DNA from: an uncultured Cryptobacterium sp.
GTDB lineage: Bacteria > Actinomycetota > Coriobacteriia > Coriobacteriales > Eggerthellaceae
Direction of reading: 5' to 3'
DNA: 64,000 bases
Assembly (NCBI GenBank): GCA_958410215.1
Contig: CATYOF010000010.1
Coordinates: forward strand, 22,152 to 86,151
Position numbers and translations under genes: made by a program. The notes below the pieces were generated by a model, which saw only the letters and a program-made list of their open reading frames with translations, made no database searches and was not told the DNA's origin. Below are positions 16,951 to 25,537 of this stretch, one piece after another. How positions within the stretch are numbered: the stretch's first letter is position 1; every line of letters begins with the position of its first letter.

Positions 16951-19065
16951 TTACATCTGCATTGCTACCAGGTAGCCGTCGCGGATTGCCTCGAGGAGGC
17001 GCTTGAACTCAGGCGTACCATAAGGATCGTTTGCAGCAACACCTTCCCAGTCGGTATGAGGAGAAGCATTACCAATGAGGTGGAGATGCTCTTCACCAAG
17101 AACACCCTTTGCTTCGTCATACAGATCGGTGTTATCGATCATGGTAGTACCAGTAATGATGGTGTCAGCAGGAACGGTGAATTCCTTACCTTCAGCATCT
17201 TCGCAGAGAACGCCTTCGTCGGTGTAAGCCTTAACCTTGGTCAGGGTAAGAATCTTTACGCCTTCCTTCTTCAGCTTGCGAAGCTCTGGGTTCTTGTCGA
17301 TGATGCCGATTTCAGCGCCAGCCTTCTTGGCGGACTCGATAACGGTAACCTCACGACCTTCGTTCATGGAAGAAGCTACTTCAATACCAGCGAAGCCGCC
17401 GCCGATAACAGCCATGCGCTTCTTAACCAGCAAGTGAGTACCAAGACCCCACTGCATAAGTCCCAGAGGAGCACCAAGGATACCCATACCGAAGCAGGAA
17501 AGACCCCACATGAAGCCCTTACCAGGAGTGCCCTTACCTTCAACGAGTTCCTTCAACGCGTGAGAATCGATAACGTTCTTACGATCCTTACCAGGAACAT
17601 CAGGAGAAGTGGTTTCAGGACCAACAGCCAAGATTACTTCGTCAGCACCGAAGTCCTTCAAGTAGTTAACATCAACCTTGGTGTTGCAACGAACGTCAAT
17701 GCCAAGGCGCTTGATTTCGTTGTTGTACCAATCAACCATTGGAGGAAGTTCTTCGTTGAGAACCTGAGCCAAGTTCAGCAAACCGCAAGGCTTCTTCTTC
17801 TGGTCAACAACGGTTACGTTCTTGAAGCCACGCATCTTCAAGTTGCGAGCAGCTTCCAAACCAGCAGGACCAGCACCAACGATGAGAATCTTCTTTTCTG
17901 CTTCTTCACCCGTTACCTGATGGTCTGCAGGCAAACCGTACTGTGAGAAGTAAACGTTAGGGTTAACCGAGCACTTGCAAGGCTTACCAATAAAGATGTT
18001 GTCAAGGCAGCGAGAGCAAACGATGCAAGGACGAACTTCTTCGGAGCGGCCTTCAGCAACCTTGATGCCAATTTCAGGCTCTGCAATCCAGTGACGAGCC
18101 ATACCAGCAGCATCGCCAGAACCGTCTGCCAAAATCTTTTCGCAAACGTCCAAGTGATTAATACGAGTACCAGGGAAGCAAGGCAAGGTGGTGTATTTCT
18201 TAGCTTCCTTGGACAGATAGATGAATTCGCCTTCAGGAACGAGCTGGTTAGCAACAGGACGAGGAGCCTCATGGAAGCCTGCCTGGATAGACCAAGCATC
18301 TACGCCGTGCTTTTCAACGCATTCGATAACCTCTTTGAGGTCTTCAATACGCTGACCACCAGGCATAAGGTCGTCTGCAGAATAACGAATAAGGATAGGC
18401 ATGTCGTCGCCGCAGGTCTTATGAATCTCATCGATGATCTCGGTAAGCAGACGGCAGCGGTTTTCAGTGGATCCACCATATTCGTCGGTACGATGGTTAG
18501 AGTACTTAGAAATGAAGCGCATTACCATGTAGCCGATACCAGCATGAATTTCGATGATGTCGATGCCAGCCTTCTTGCAACGCAGTGCAGCTTCGCCGTA
18601 CTGCTTAACTACGATAGCAATTTCTTCCTTGGTGAATTCCTTTTCAGGCATGCCAACGAAGGGACCAGAAACAACGTCCTTAGAAGGAGCGTAGGAGTGA
18701 AGTTCATCTTCACCAGTTGCACGCCACTCGTAGCAAAGCTGAAGCTGAGCAGCCAGCTTAGCACCATGCTTGTGGCAAACTTCTGCCGTGCGGGTAAGAC
18801 CTGGGATGAAGCAGTCGTCCCAAACACCTACGGCACCAGTGGTGGTGTGATACTTAGGATGCGTATTGAATACGTCGCAAACGTAGCAAGAGCCCAGCTC
18901 AATAAGAGCAGCACCGCCCTTTGCACGCTGCTCGTAGAAGTCCACCAAGTCATCGCCAACATGATAGTTGTCGGTCTTCTCGATGGTCATTGGCAGCATA
19001 ACAAAACGATTACGCAGCTCGACGTTGCCGATTTTAAACGGCTTGTTTAACAATTCGTACTTCAC
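16951..19065 (-). CDS. Enoate reductase / 2,4-dienoyl-CoA reductase-like flavoenzyme
   Basis: GTG 19065 (VKYELLNKPFKIGNVELRNR) is chosen over 19143 because AAAGGGG precedes it and the OYE barrel normally starts there; 704 residues. Residues ~1-330 form an FMN-binding TIM barrel (IEIHAGIGYMVMRFISKYSN, RTDEYGGSTENR). A [4Fe-4S] site CIVCSRC...C follows near 345-362. FAD (GAGPAGLEAARNL) and NAD(P) (IGGGFAGIEVASS) folds come after. Relatives reduce the double bond of enoates or dienoyl-CoAs (FldZ, FadH, BaiCD/BaiH). Near a 2-hydroxyacyl-CoA dehydratase, an enoate such as an aryl- or alkyl-acrylate is plausible. Divergent TetR gene at 19515. Confidence 0.88.
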   Translation of the reverse strand: MKYELLNKPFKIGNVELRNRFVMLPMTIEKTDNYHVGDDLVDFYEQRAKGGAALIELGSCYVCDVFNTHPKYHTTTGAVGVWDDCFIPGLTRTAEVCHKHGAKLAAQLQLCYEWRATGEDELHSYAPSKDVVSGPFVGMPEKEFTKEEIAIVVKQYGEAALRCKKAGIDIIEIHAGIGYMVMRFISKYSNHRTDEYGGSTENRCRLLTEIIDEIHKTCGDDMPILIRYSADDLMPGGQRIEDLKEVIECVEKHGVDAWSIQAGFHEAPRPVANQLVPEGEFIYLSKEAKKYTTLPCFPGTRINHLDVCEKILADGSGDAAGMARHWIAEPEIGIKVAEGRSEEVRPCIVCSRCLDNIFIGKPCKCSVNPNVYFSQYGLPADHQVTGEEAEKKILIVGAGPAGLEAARNLKMRGFKNVTVVDQKKKPCGLLNLAQVLNEELPPMVDWYNNEIKRLGIDVRCNTKVDVNYLKDFGADEVILAVGPETTSPDVPGKDRKNVIDSHALKELVEGKGTPGKGFMWGLSCFGMGILGAPLGLMQWGLGTHLLVKKRMAVIGGGFAGIEVASSMNEGREVTVIESAKKAGAEIGIIDKNPELRKLKKEGVKILTLTKVKAYTDEGVLCEDAEGKEFTVPADTIITGTTMIDNTDLYDEAKGVLGEEHLHLIGNASPHTDWEGVAANDPYGTPEFKRLLEAIRDGYLVAMQM

Positions 19066-19514
19066 TTCGCGGCCCCTTTCGTAAGACAAAAGTGAAATTT
19101 CATTCCAGCATCTATGAGAGCAGATTGAACGTATCTGAGGCAACCCCTATACGTACCCTTTTGCAAGCCAGCTTCCCTGTTGAATAGCGATGACCGCATC
19201 GTCAAACGCGGGATTCCAACTTCAGGCTGCATCAGTAATGACCAATCGTATGCACTCCTTCGCATTAAGATATTGTAAAACAGAACAGTCTACAATTTGT
19301 GTCAATATCCATTGATTGTTCTATCGATTAGCGAATAAATGGATAGGCTACAGCGCATTTGTTGCCAGTAAGAAGGTAAATGATACACATTTTTATACTT
19401 TTGACCTTTTTTTGCTAAGAGCACGATACAATACCAACTATCAAGCTCTTTATAGTGCACAAAGAAGCACGGCTAAAGTAACACGATAGCTTATAAGGCG
19501 AAAGGAATGATACG
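19066..19514. promoter_or_regulatory. Divergent promoter region, enoate reductase and TetR gene
   Basis: No gene is seen in these 449 bases between oppositely directed starts. The sequence from 19270 to 19500 is A+T rich and should hold both promoters and the TetR operator. I did not find one clearly dominant dyad. Confidence 0.4.
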
Positions 19515-20168
19515 GTGGGCACCTTCGATACCAAACTGCTGATCTCCCAGGCCTTAGTGGATTTATGCAAAGAACAGCCTTTAAAGAAGGTTTCTATTAG
19601 CGACATCGTAGAGCGTACCGGAAAAAACCGAAAGACGTTTTATTATCATTTTGAAGACAAAAACGCGCTTATTATTTGGAAATTTCGCTACGATCTTGGC
19701 ACCGAACTTCAGCGGCGTTTTCCTGAAAACATCTTAGTTTACGAAGAACAAGGCGAGGGCACCTACCCTGAGCTTCCGTTTTACATCACGCAAAAGTCTG
19801 GTGTGCGATCATTAGATCATTCCAAGTTTTTTGACACGTTTGCAATCGTGCTTGAACGCGAGCGAAACTTCTACATGCAGGCATTTGCCGAAACTGGTCC
19901 TGCTGCCTTGCGTAACTACCTTTATGAGCTGTATTTGCCTGCACTACGCAACGATATAACCATCATTCTGGCAAACCGTTATTTACCTGAAGAAAATATT
20001 GATTTCTTGAGCGTATTTTACACCTGTGCATTTTTGTCATACTTCACGCGTAAATGTGAACAGCCCGGAACAAAGCACCTCATCAGCAACGCAGGACCTT
20101 TCGCAAACATTATTCATAGCTCCATGGAAAGCGAAATCAAAGAAGCGCAGCTGCGTCGCAATTTATAA
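19515..20168 (+). CDS. TetR-family transcriptional regulator
   Basis: A 217-residue regulator starting at GTG 19515 with AAAGGA eight bases upstream. The N-terminal HTH is LKKVSISDIVERTGKNRKTF followed by YYHFEDKNALI, a canonical TetR DNA-binding domain. The remaining ~150 residues are the helical ligand and dimer domain, resembling the DhaS-like subgroup. It is divergent from the enoate reductase and probably represses it, with the inducer likely to be that enzyme's substrate; this pairing is inference from position. Confidence 0.88.
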   Translation: MGTFDTKLLISQALVDLCKEQPLKKVSISDIVERTGKNRKTFYYHFEDKNALIIWKFRYDLGTELQRRFPENILVYEEQGEGTYPELPFYITQKSGVRSLDHSKFFDTFAIVLERERNFYMQAFAETGPAALRNYLYELYLPALRNDITIILANRYLPEENIDFLSVFYTCAFLSYFTRKCEQPGTKHLISNAGPFANIIHSSMESEIKEAQLRRNL

Positions 20169-20214
20169 CTAGCTGAATAGCAAAGCACACCTGTTTCAGA
20201 AGTTTTGCGATTTC

Positions 20215-20377
20215 AGGGGGCACCCTGCAGAAAAACCTCGAAAGTGAGAAGGTTACTGTCTAATTTGATAAACAAATCAGGTAAAAAATGTCTCCATCCA
20301 TGCAAAATACGTCATTTTTGACTGTCTGCTTTACTTCAAACCTCTCACTAAGCGCATTTTTCTGCAGGGTGCCCCCT
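20215..20377. repeat. Terminal-inverted-repeat element, type A (~163 bp)
   Basis: A 21-bp arm starting AGGGGGCACCCTGCAG at 20215 has its exact complement at 20357-20377. Similarity continues inward another ~18 bases with mismatches (GTGAGAAGGTT against GTGAGAGGTT). The core of ~85 bases has no open frame worth noting. It lies between convergent genes ending at 20168 and 20661. Confidence 0.75.
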
Positions 20378-20413
20378 AAATTGAGGTAAAACTTTTTTGC
20401 GTTTTTAGCCGAA

Positions 20414-20590
20414 CCCCTGCAGATTTTGCAAGAAATGTATACTTTTAATCTCTGTTTTGCGTCGTTATGGTTCTTTGATTTGCGGTTATGTTGGCTAATT
20501 ACGAATATTGCTTAATTAGTTACTTTGCACAGGATAATAGAGGACTTGTCCCCGCATCAAGGTATACATTTCTCGCAAAAACTGCAGGGG
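20414..20590. repeat. Terminal-inverted-repeat element, type B copy 1 (~177 bp)
   Basis: A 32-base arm at 20414-20445, starting CCCCTGCAGATTTTGCAAG, matches the complement of 20559-20590 at 29 of 32 positions. The core is A+T rich and non-coding. The same terminal sequence occurs at 25027-25190 around an unrelated core. Confidence 0.75.
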
Positions 20591-20660
20591 TAACGCGCTT
20601 TTTTAGAAAAAGCTGTAGCTAGCCAACTTTTGGTATCTCACTCTTGCACAAATGGCCAAG

Positions 20661-21818
20661 CTACTCTGCGTAGCTATCCATAATGAGTGGCGCCGCAATA
20701 TACACCATGATCTGATCTGTGCCTTCTGCAATTTGATTTCCGCGACAATCTTCCCAGATAGTGCTAACACGAGCCCCCTCGGTATACCCTAAGCCGCCCA
20801 AGATCTGCATAGCATCGCTTGCAACTTGAGTAGCGGTTTTAGGAATGTAGCGCTTCATAAGTGCTACCGCCAATCGCTTTTCTGGGTGATTGGTTTCGAT
20901 AGACCAAGCCGCATGATATAGCATGGCGCGCATAGTACGCAGGCTTACTTCCATATCGGTAAGCATCTGTTCAATCTGCTGAAACTGCCCAATGGGAACC
21001 CCAAATGCTTTGCGCTCACGAGCATTTTCTACCGCATCTTCCATGGCAGCTTGTGCCATACCAAGAGAAGAAGCGCAGGTAAACACACGACCGTATTCCA
21101 ACAGTCTAAACAGATGACGGAAACCGCCTTTGTGCCCCACAAGACGATATTCTGGTTTTAGTTCCACTTCATCAAAGGAAACCGAAGCAAAAGGAACCAT
21201 TGACTGACCAATTTTATTGATAGGGATGGCACGAATGCCAGGTAAGTTGTGCGGAATAAGCCAGAAAGAAAGTGGCGGGTATTTATCACTCCCCGCATTG
21301 TCTTTATCGATAGCAGCAACCAAAATACTGGGAGAATATTCACCATTATTTACATAGGTTTTTTGGCCATTAAGAATAAGTTTGCCCTCGCGCGTTTCCA
21401 CTGAAGTGCTCATACTCATGGTGTCCGACCCGGCATTTGGTTCGGAAACCGCCAACGAAAACATAAGTCTGCCCGTATTGCGATAGTTTTCCAGGACTTC
21501 CGACACTACACCCTCATCAGCAAAGCCACTTAGAATTTGCAAGTTAAACAGGTCGTTTTGGAAAGGCAGCGCTGCGCCCGCACAACGGGAAAGTTCTTCT
21601 AGGATAAGCGTCTGACCCATAATATCAAGCCCACGATGCCCATCACTTTGTACCTTATCCAAAGCGAAGTACCTATCAACAAAACCTTTTACCACTTCAT
21701 CGGGCAAACCCTGATCGCGACGCCACCGAAACACATGATCCGCCGTAAAAACTTCTTCACCAAACGCGCGAAACGTCGCAATAATGTTTTTTTGACTATC
21801 CGATAGTTCGAATTCCAC
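20661..21818 (-). CDS. Acyl-CoA dehydrogenase family protein (CaiA-like)
   Basis: GTG 21818 (VEFELSDSQKN) is chosen because GAGGGG lies six bases upstream; 385 residues, normal for the family. FAD-binding segments are FSLAVSEPNAGSDTMSMST and LNGQKTYVNNGEY. QILGGLGYTEGARVSTIWED and IAEGTDQI carry the C-terminal site; E365 in AEGT corresponds to the usual catalytic base. It may run as a reductase of an enoyl-CoA, as CaiA does with crotonobetainyl-CoA, given an electron-transfer flavoprotein partner that is not in this window. A CaiD-like gene lies 358 bases upstream on the same strand. Confidence 0.9.
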   Translation of the reverse strand: MEFELSDSQKNIIATFRAFGEEVFTADHVFRWRRDQGLPDEVVKGFVDRYFALDKVQSDGHRGLDIMGQTLILEELSRCAGAALPFQNDLFNLQILSGFADEGVVSEVLENYRNTGRLMFSLAVSEPNAGSDTMSMSTSVETREGKLILNGQKTYVNNGEYSPSILVAAIDKDNAGSDKYPPLSFWLIPHNLPGIRAIPINKIGQSMVPFASVSFDEVELKPEYRLVGHKGGFRHLFRLLEYGRVFTCASSLGMAQAAMEDAVENARERKAFGVPIGQFQQIEQMLTDMEVSLRTMRAMLYHAAWSIETNHPEKRLAVALMKRYIPKTATQVASDAMQILGGLGYTEGARVSTIWEDCRGNQIAEGTDQIMVYIAAPLIMDSYAE

Positions 21819-22083
21819 TTTATACCCCTCATACGCAAGCATTTAGCACTATAAAACACTTAGGAAAGCACTATCTTATGTAAACGCATCATTTAAGCAC
21901 GTTGCAGCCCGCCCTAATGCTGCCTACCTTGATGTTTTTAACACGTTTGCTTGTTGTTCACGTCACTTGAAACTGTTTTGCAACAGCTTTCAGGCACTTA
22001 TTCGCACAGAAAAAGGATACGGCACTTATGCACCGCATCCCATCATCAAGTTTTTTAATATGTAACCTTTTCTAGTACCCTTT

Positions 22084-22200
22084 CGCGAAAGTGTGCCGCT
22101 ACGTGGACTGCAGAAACCCTCCAAATAGGTTCCTTTTGACGGCAAATCTCCGCGAAAGCGTATTTACTACGTGGTCTTAGCGGCCCTTCCATACAGGTTC
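22084..22200. repeat. Degenerate tandem copy of the crotonase gene's 3' end
   Basis: Positions 22151-22200 hold the last codons and stop of the crotonase gene plus flank. A ~49-base copy with roughly 70% matches by eye lies at 22084-22132. Shared blocks are CGCGAAAG, CTACGTGG, CCCT and AGGTTC. The period is 67 bases. The other bases of the 358-base gap 21819-22176 show no gene. Confidence 0.5.
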
Positions 22201-22965
22201 GCGTTTTTCAGCAAATGCCGTGGCGCCTTCGATCTTGTCTTCGCTTGTTTGAGTGATCTTTTCAATCTCTTCCAAAATCTCCCAACCCTTGGAAGGATAA
22301 ACCACATTTTCGCCCATAGTTTCGTAAGCCGTACGCTTGGTGCATTCGATAGCAAGCGGCGCACCCTTACAGATAAACTCGGCCATCTTAATGGCCTCAT
22401 CCAAAACCGTGCCTGGCTCTACCGCTTTATTAATAAGGAAGCACTCTTCTGCCTTCTTAGCAGAAAATGGCTCGCAGGTAAGCATGAGCTCCATCGCAGG
22501 TTTTGCGGGCATCATTTGCATAATGCGCATCAAAAGACCGCCTCCTGCCGCCGTAAGTCCACGACGAGGTTCTGGCAACGAAAATTCCGAATCAGTGCCC
22601 GCAATAGCAAGATCGCATGCCACGACTACCTCTACGCCGCCACCCAGAACACGGCCATTCGCTGCCGCAATCAGTGGCTTTTTAATGTAACGCTTACACA
22701 TCCCGGCAAAGCCGCTTTTTTCATACCCTTCAGGTTCGTGATAGGTCCCTGCGGCGATTTCCTTTAAGTCACTGCCTGCACAGAAACAATCACCTACATT
22801 AGTAATAATACCTACACGTAAAGAATCCGTTTGCTCCAGATGATCAAAAGCTTGGCATAGTTCGAGCCACATTGCGCTGTTGATAGCATTTTTCGCTTCG
22901 GGCCTGTTCAGCGTAACAATGTAGATACCGTTGCGTTCTTCGGTCAAAATATACTGATAAGACAT
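22177..22965 (-). CDS. Enoyl-CoA hydratase/isomerase family protein (CaiD-like)
   Basis: A 262-residue crotonase. The oxyanion-hole segments are CAGSDLKEIA and LGGGVEVVVACDLAIA. The C-terminus EDKIEGATAFAEKREPVWKG closely resembles E. coli CaiD (carnitinyl-CoA dehydratase), as does the total length. It should add or remove water at an enoyl-CoA double bond. It stands alone on the minus strand, 358 bases upstream of the CaiA-like gene. Carnitine chemistry is possible, but no CaiT or CaiC gene is seen here, so the substrate stays open. Confidence 0.88.
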   Translation of the reverse strand: MSYQYILTEERNGIYIVTLNRPEAKNAINSAMWLELCQAFDHLEQTDSLRVGIITNVGDCFCAGSDLKEIAAGTYHEPEGYEKSGFAGMCKRYIKKPLIAAANGRVLGGGVEVVVACDLAIAGTDSEFSLPEPRRGLTAAGGGLLMRIMQMMPAKPAMELMLTCEPFSAKKAEECFLINKAVEPGTVLDEAIKMAEFICKGAPLAIECTKRTAYETMGENVVYPSKGWEILEEIEKITQTSEDKIEGATAFAEKREPVWKGR

Positions 22966-23137
22966 ATGATCCCCTTTCTTTCCCCTCGTAAATCATACGC
23001 CGTTGCTAAAGAATAAACCATAAGCTTTATTTCGTGGAAACACACTTGCTCATGCATGACTTTCATCTTCAGCAAAAGCACGAAGTACGCACTAGCCACA
23101 TATCACACAAGCGTGTGGTCCCGCGGCCCATAAGAAA

Positions 23138-23162
23138 AAGCGTCCGCATAAAGCGGACGCTT
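23138..23162 (-). terminator. Intrinsic terminator after the alpha/beta hydrolase
   Basis: AAGCGTCCGC and GCGGACGCTT form a perfect 10-bp stem with a 5-base loop. On the minus strand it is followed by TTTCTT. It lies 70 bases beyond the stop at 23233. Confidence 0.88.
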
Positions 23163-23232
23163 GCACGTCTTGCATACGGGCGCTCTCATATCTTACATAC
23201 AGACGCTTACATGCTTTACACGCTTGCACGTC

Positions 23233-23919
23233 TTACATAAATTCTTTAAGGAACTTCTCTACCGCCGAATTGAAAGCAACAGGATTGTCATAAGCAACAA
23301 AATGATCGCCCTGAATCAAAACAAGCTGCGACTTAGGCAAGCTCTTGTAAATAAGCTCCGTATGATCAGCCGAGATCATATCATTCGTGCCCACAATAAC
23401 CAACGTTGGAGTTTCCAACTTTGCCAATCTGGCTGGATCAATAGCGGGCTGGGTTGCCATAAGGTTCAAAAGCTCGTAGCGCCTCATGGCTTCTTCGCTT
23501 TCGTCCTTCTTTGCTTCTGCTTCCTTTGCCTTTTCGGTAATGCGATGTTGAATAGGAGGGATAAGTCCCTCGAAATTCAAGTTGACCCCATTCAAAATAA
23601 GCTTGTTTACGCGTTCTGGATTTTCAAGCGCAAACAAAAGTGCCGTAATACCGCCGTCAGAAAATCCAAGAATGTTCGCACGGAAAATGCTGTGCTCGTT
23701 CATAAAATCAAGCAAGTCTTTGGCAAACTGTTCAAAAGTAAAGGGCGCCGTTCCGCGGGGCGATTCACCCTGCCCGCGGGTATCAAGAGCAATTACCCGA
23801 TATTCCTTTGAAAAGTATTCAATCTGATGCCTGAAACGAGAACCATCTTCACCATTGCCGTGAAGCAAGATAAGAGGATAGCCCGAGCCTTTTTCCTGAT
23901 AATGAAGATTGATATCCAT
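23233..23919 (-). CDS. Alpha/beta-fold hydrolase
   Basis: ATG 23919 (MDINLHYQEKG) has GGAGGGGCT just upstream, giving 228 residues. The oxyanion motif is LILLHGNGEDG. The nucleophile elbow is LGFSDGG (Ser), with the acid in VGTNDMIS and the base in GDHFVAYD. The helical lid lies around residues 120-165 and is Lys/Glu rich. Such enzymes act on esters, thioesters or C-C bonds; which one cannot be told. It could release a CoA or ester product in the neighbouring acid pathway, but nothing ties it to that except position. Confidence 0.88.
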   Translation of the reverse strand: MDINLHYQEKGSGYPLILLHGNGEDGSRFRHQIEYFSKEYRVIALDTRGQGESPRGTAPFTFEQFAKDLLDFMNEHSIFRANILGFSDGGITALLFALENPERVNKLILNGVNLNFEGLIPPIQHRITEKAKEAEAKKDESEEAMRRYELLNLMATQPAIDPARLAKLETPTLVIVGTNDMISADHTELIYKSLPKSQLVLIQGDHFVAYDNPVAFNSAVEKFLKEFM

Positions 23920-24063
23920 AGCCCCTCCTTTTCCCTCCCCTTTATTGTAACGGTCTTTGAACTTGTTCAAGTACCTCAGCAGCGCAAAAGCCCTGCTTTT
24001 TTGGCATTTGGTTACTTAAGCGCTTGATACAATACGAAAAAGGACAAAAGAAGGGGGAACCAC

Positions 24064-24678
24064 ATGAAAATTCTCGCGATTAACGGAAGCCATCGTGTGG
24101 GCGAAAACACCAGCAAGTTGCTGCAGATGGCGCTTGATGAAGCTGCTGCCCTTGGCGCAGAAACTGAGCTGATTGATTTAGCAGAACTTGATATCGATTT
24201 CTGCTCAGGATGTAACAAATGTCTTTTTAAACCCATCTGCTCTTTGAGTGATGACATGGACGAGCTCAAGCAAAAAATGCTCGAAGCAGACGGTATTATT
24301 TTGGGTTCGCCTGATTACTTTGGCAACGTTACGGCCCGCATGAAAAATTTTATCGACCGTACGCGCCCGCTTCATATGACCTCTAACCAGCTGAAAGGAA
24401 AAGTGGGCGGCTTCCTAACCATGTCTGGCCTTGATAATTGCGGTGCGGAATCTACCAACGCTGTATTGGAAAACTTCTTTGCAACCCACGAAATGCTTAT
24501 TGTGCATCCTCGTCCCGAAGGTCCAGTCATTGCATCGGGCATTACTGGATCATTAATGGCGGGCATGCAAGACGGAAAACCCCGTTGGCGTCGCAGTGTT
24601 GAGGAAGATCCTATTGCACCAAAACTTGCCCACCAGCTTGGTAGGGATATGGTCGAGCTTATCAATAGACTCAAGTAG
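24064..24678 (+). CDS. Iron-sulfur flavoprotein / NADPH-dependent FMN reductase family
   Basis: A 204-residue flavodoxin-like protein. The FMN phosphate loop is INGSHRVGENTSKLL, and GSPDYFGNVTARMKNFIDRT is the second flavin contact. FCSGCNKCLFKPIC gives the compact cysteine pattern (CX2CX2CX4C) of Isf-type iron-sulfur flavoproteins, so both FMN and a [4Fe-4S] cluster are expected. These act as cytoplasmic electron carriers or quinone/O2-detoxifying reductases. The ribosome site is AAGAAGGGGG. It is divergent from the alpha/beta hydrolase (144 bases between starts) and ends in a very strong terminator. Confidence 0.88.
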   Translation: MKILAINGSHRVGENTSKLLQMALDEAAALGAETELIDLAELDIDFCSGCNKCLFKPICSLSDDMDELKQKMLEADGIILGSPDYFGNVTARMKNFIDRTRPLHMTSNQLKGKVGGFLTMSGLDNCGAESTNAVLENFFATHEMLIVHPRPEGPVIASGITGSLMAGMQDGKPRWRRSVEEDPIAPKLAHQLGRDMVELINRLK

Positions 24679-24770
24679 ACGTACCTAGACACAAGGTCAC
24701 GCAAGGACATGCAAGGACGGTGGTCTTGTGTATCAACTCGGCAGAATTCGACCGAATTAGCCATAATTAA

Positions 24771-24812
24771 ACAAAACTAGGCAAGGTTCAATCGGACCTT
24801 GCCTAGTTTTGT
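24771..24812 (+). terminator. Intrinsic terminator after the flavoprotein gene
   Basis: ACAAAACTAGGCAAGGT pairs perfectly with ACCTTGCCTAGTTTTGT (17 bp, 8-base loop). The T-rich end is part of the stem. It lies 93 bases after the stop at 24678. Confidence 0.85.
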
Positions 24813-24885
24813 CTAGATCGTTCTTACTTAACTCCAACTCGTAACTAACCTAAAACTACTTCAGGTTTTTCGAGTATTTAGGGGT

Positions 24886-24936
24886 GTCCCTACAGAAAAG
24901 ATGTCCCTATAGAAAAGATACCCCTGTAGAAAACTT
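24886..24936. repeat. Three tandem 17-bp repeats
   Basis: GTCCCTACAGAAAAGAT, GTCCCTATAGAAAAGAT and ACCCCTGTAGAAAACTT lie head to tail. The CCCT-CAG-AAAA core resembles the ends of the type A and B inverted-repeat elements close by, so these may be trimmed element ends. Confidence 0.65.
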
Positions 24937-25026
24937 ACCTATCTTAGGTATGACATTGATGGGTTTTGATTTTCAACCCTAGGTTTAACCTCTGTTTCTT
25001 AAGTTTTTGCCAAAAATCCACCAAGT

Positions 25027-25190
25027 CCTGCAGAAAATGCAAGAAATGTATAGGCGCTGTGGCTCATCCAAATGAAAAAGCAGTACCTTATGCAAGGAAA
25101 TGACAAGAAAAGCTTGTTTAGTTACCGAGGTTAACGATAGATTACCCCAGCTAAAAAATCTAACTATACATTTCTTGCAAAATCTGCAGG
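25027..25190. repeat. Terminal-inverted-repeat element, type B copy 2 (~164 bp)
   Basis: The 27-base arm at 25027-25053, starting CCTGCAGAAAATGCAAG, matches the complement of 25164-25190 except for three A/T positions. The right end is nearly identical to the end of the type B element at 20414. The cores of the two copies look unrelated. Confidence 0.75.
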
Positions 25191-25193
25191 GGT

Positions 25194-25356
25194 GTGGCAC
25201 ATATTTCGAGAAAGTAACGTTTAGAGCATAATGATTTAGCTATTTCATGCTCACTTAAGCGGACTCGTACAGTTTTGTTACGAAATATTGCTGAATGGTT
25301 ACATGACCAGCATGAACACGAATTCGTGCCCATTACTTTCTCAAAATACGTGCCAC
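25194..25356. repeat. Terminal-inverted-repeat element, type C (~163 bp)
   Basis: The arm at 25194-25219 (GTGGCACATATTTCGAGAAA...) matches the complement of 25331-25356 at 23 of 26 positions. All three differences would be G-U pairs in a minus-strand RNA. It abuts the type B element. Inside is a smaller dyad, GAGCAT...ATGCTC. No gene is seen in the remainder of the 859-base gap 24679-25537. Confidence 0.7.
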
Positions 25357-25417
25357 CACAGGGATAAATTCAAATAAATGCGCCAATGTAGGAGTGAACA
25401 CGGACTAAAAGCACAAG

Positions 25418-25442
25418 AAAGGCACGCATAATGCGTGCCTTT
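25418..25442 (-). terminator. Intrinsic terminator after the second CoA-transferase
   Basis: AAAGGCACGCA and TGCGTGCCTTT form a perfect 11-bp stem around TAA, followed on the minus strand by CTTGTGCTTTT. It lies about 95 bases beyond the stop at 25538. Confidence 0.85.
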
Positions 25443-25537
25443 CGTTTTGTTGCGAACTATAGCTAGCATGCTTGCTGCAAAGCTTGCATAAACTTACAAA
25501 GCTTGCTTAACCTAGCGAAGTTTACTTAAAGCTTAGA

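Noticed and set aside
16903..19050. Two long plus-strand frames (347 and 319 codons) opposite the enoate-reductase gene
   Set aside because: They are mirror frames of a strongly coding gene with biased codon use; the products have no recognisable motifs and no ribosome sites.
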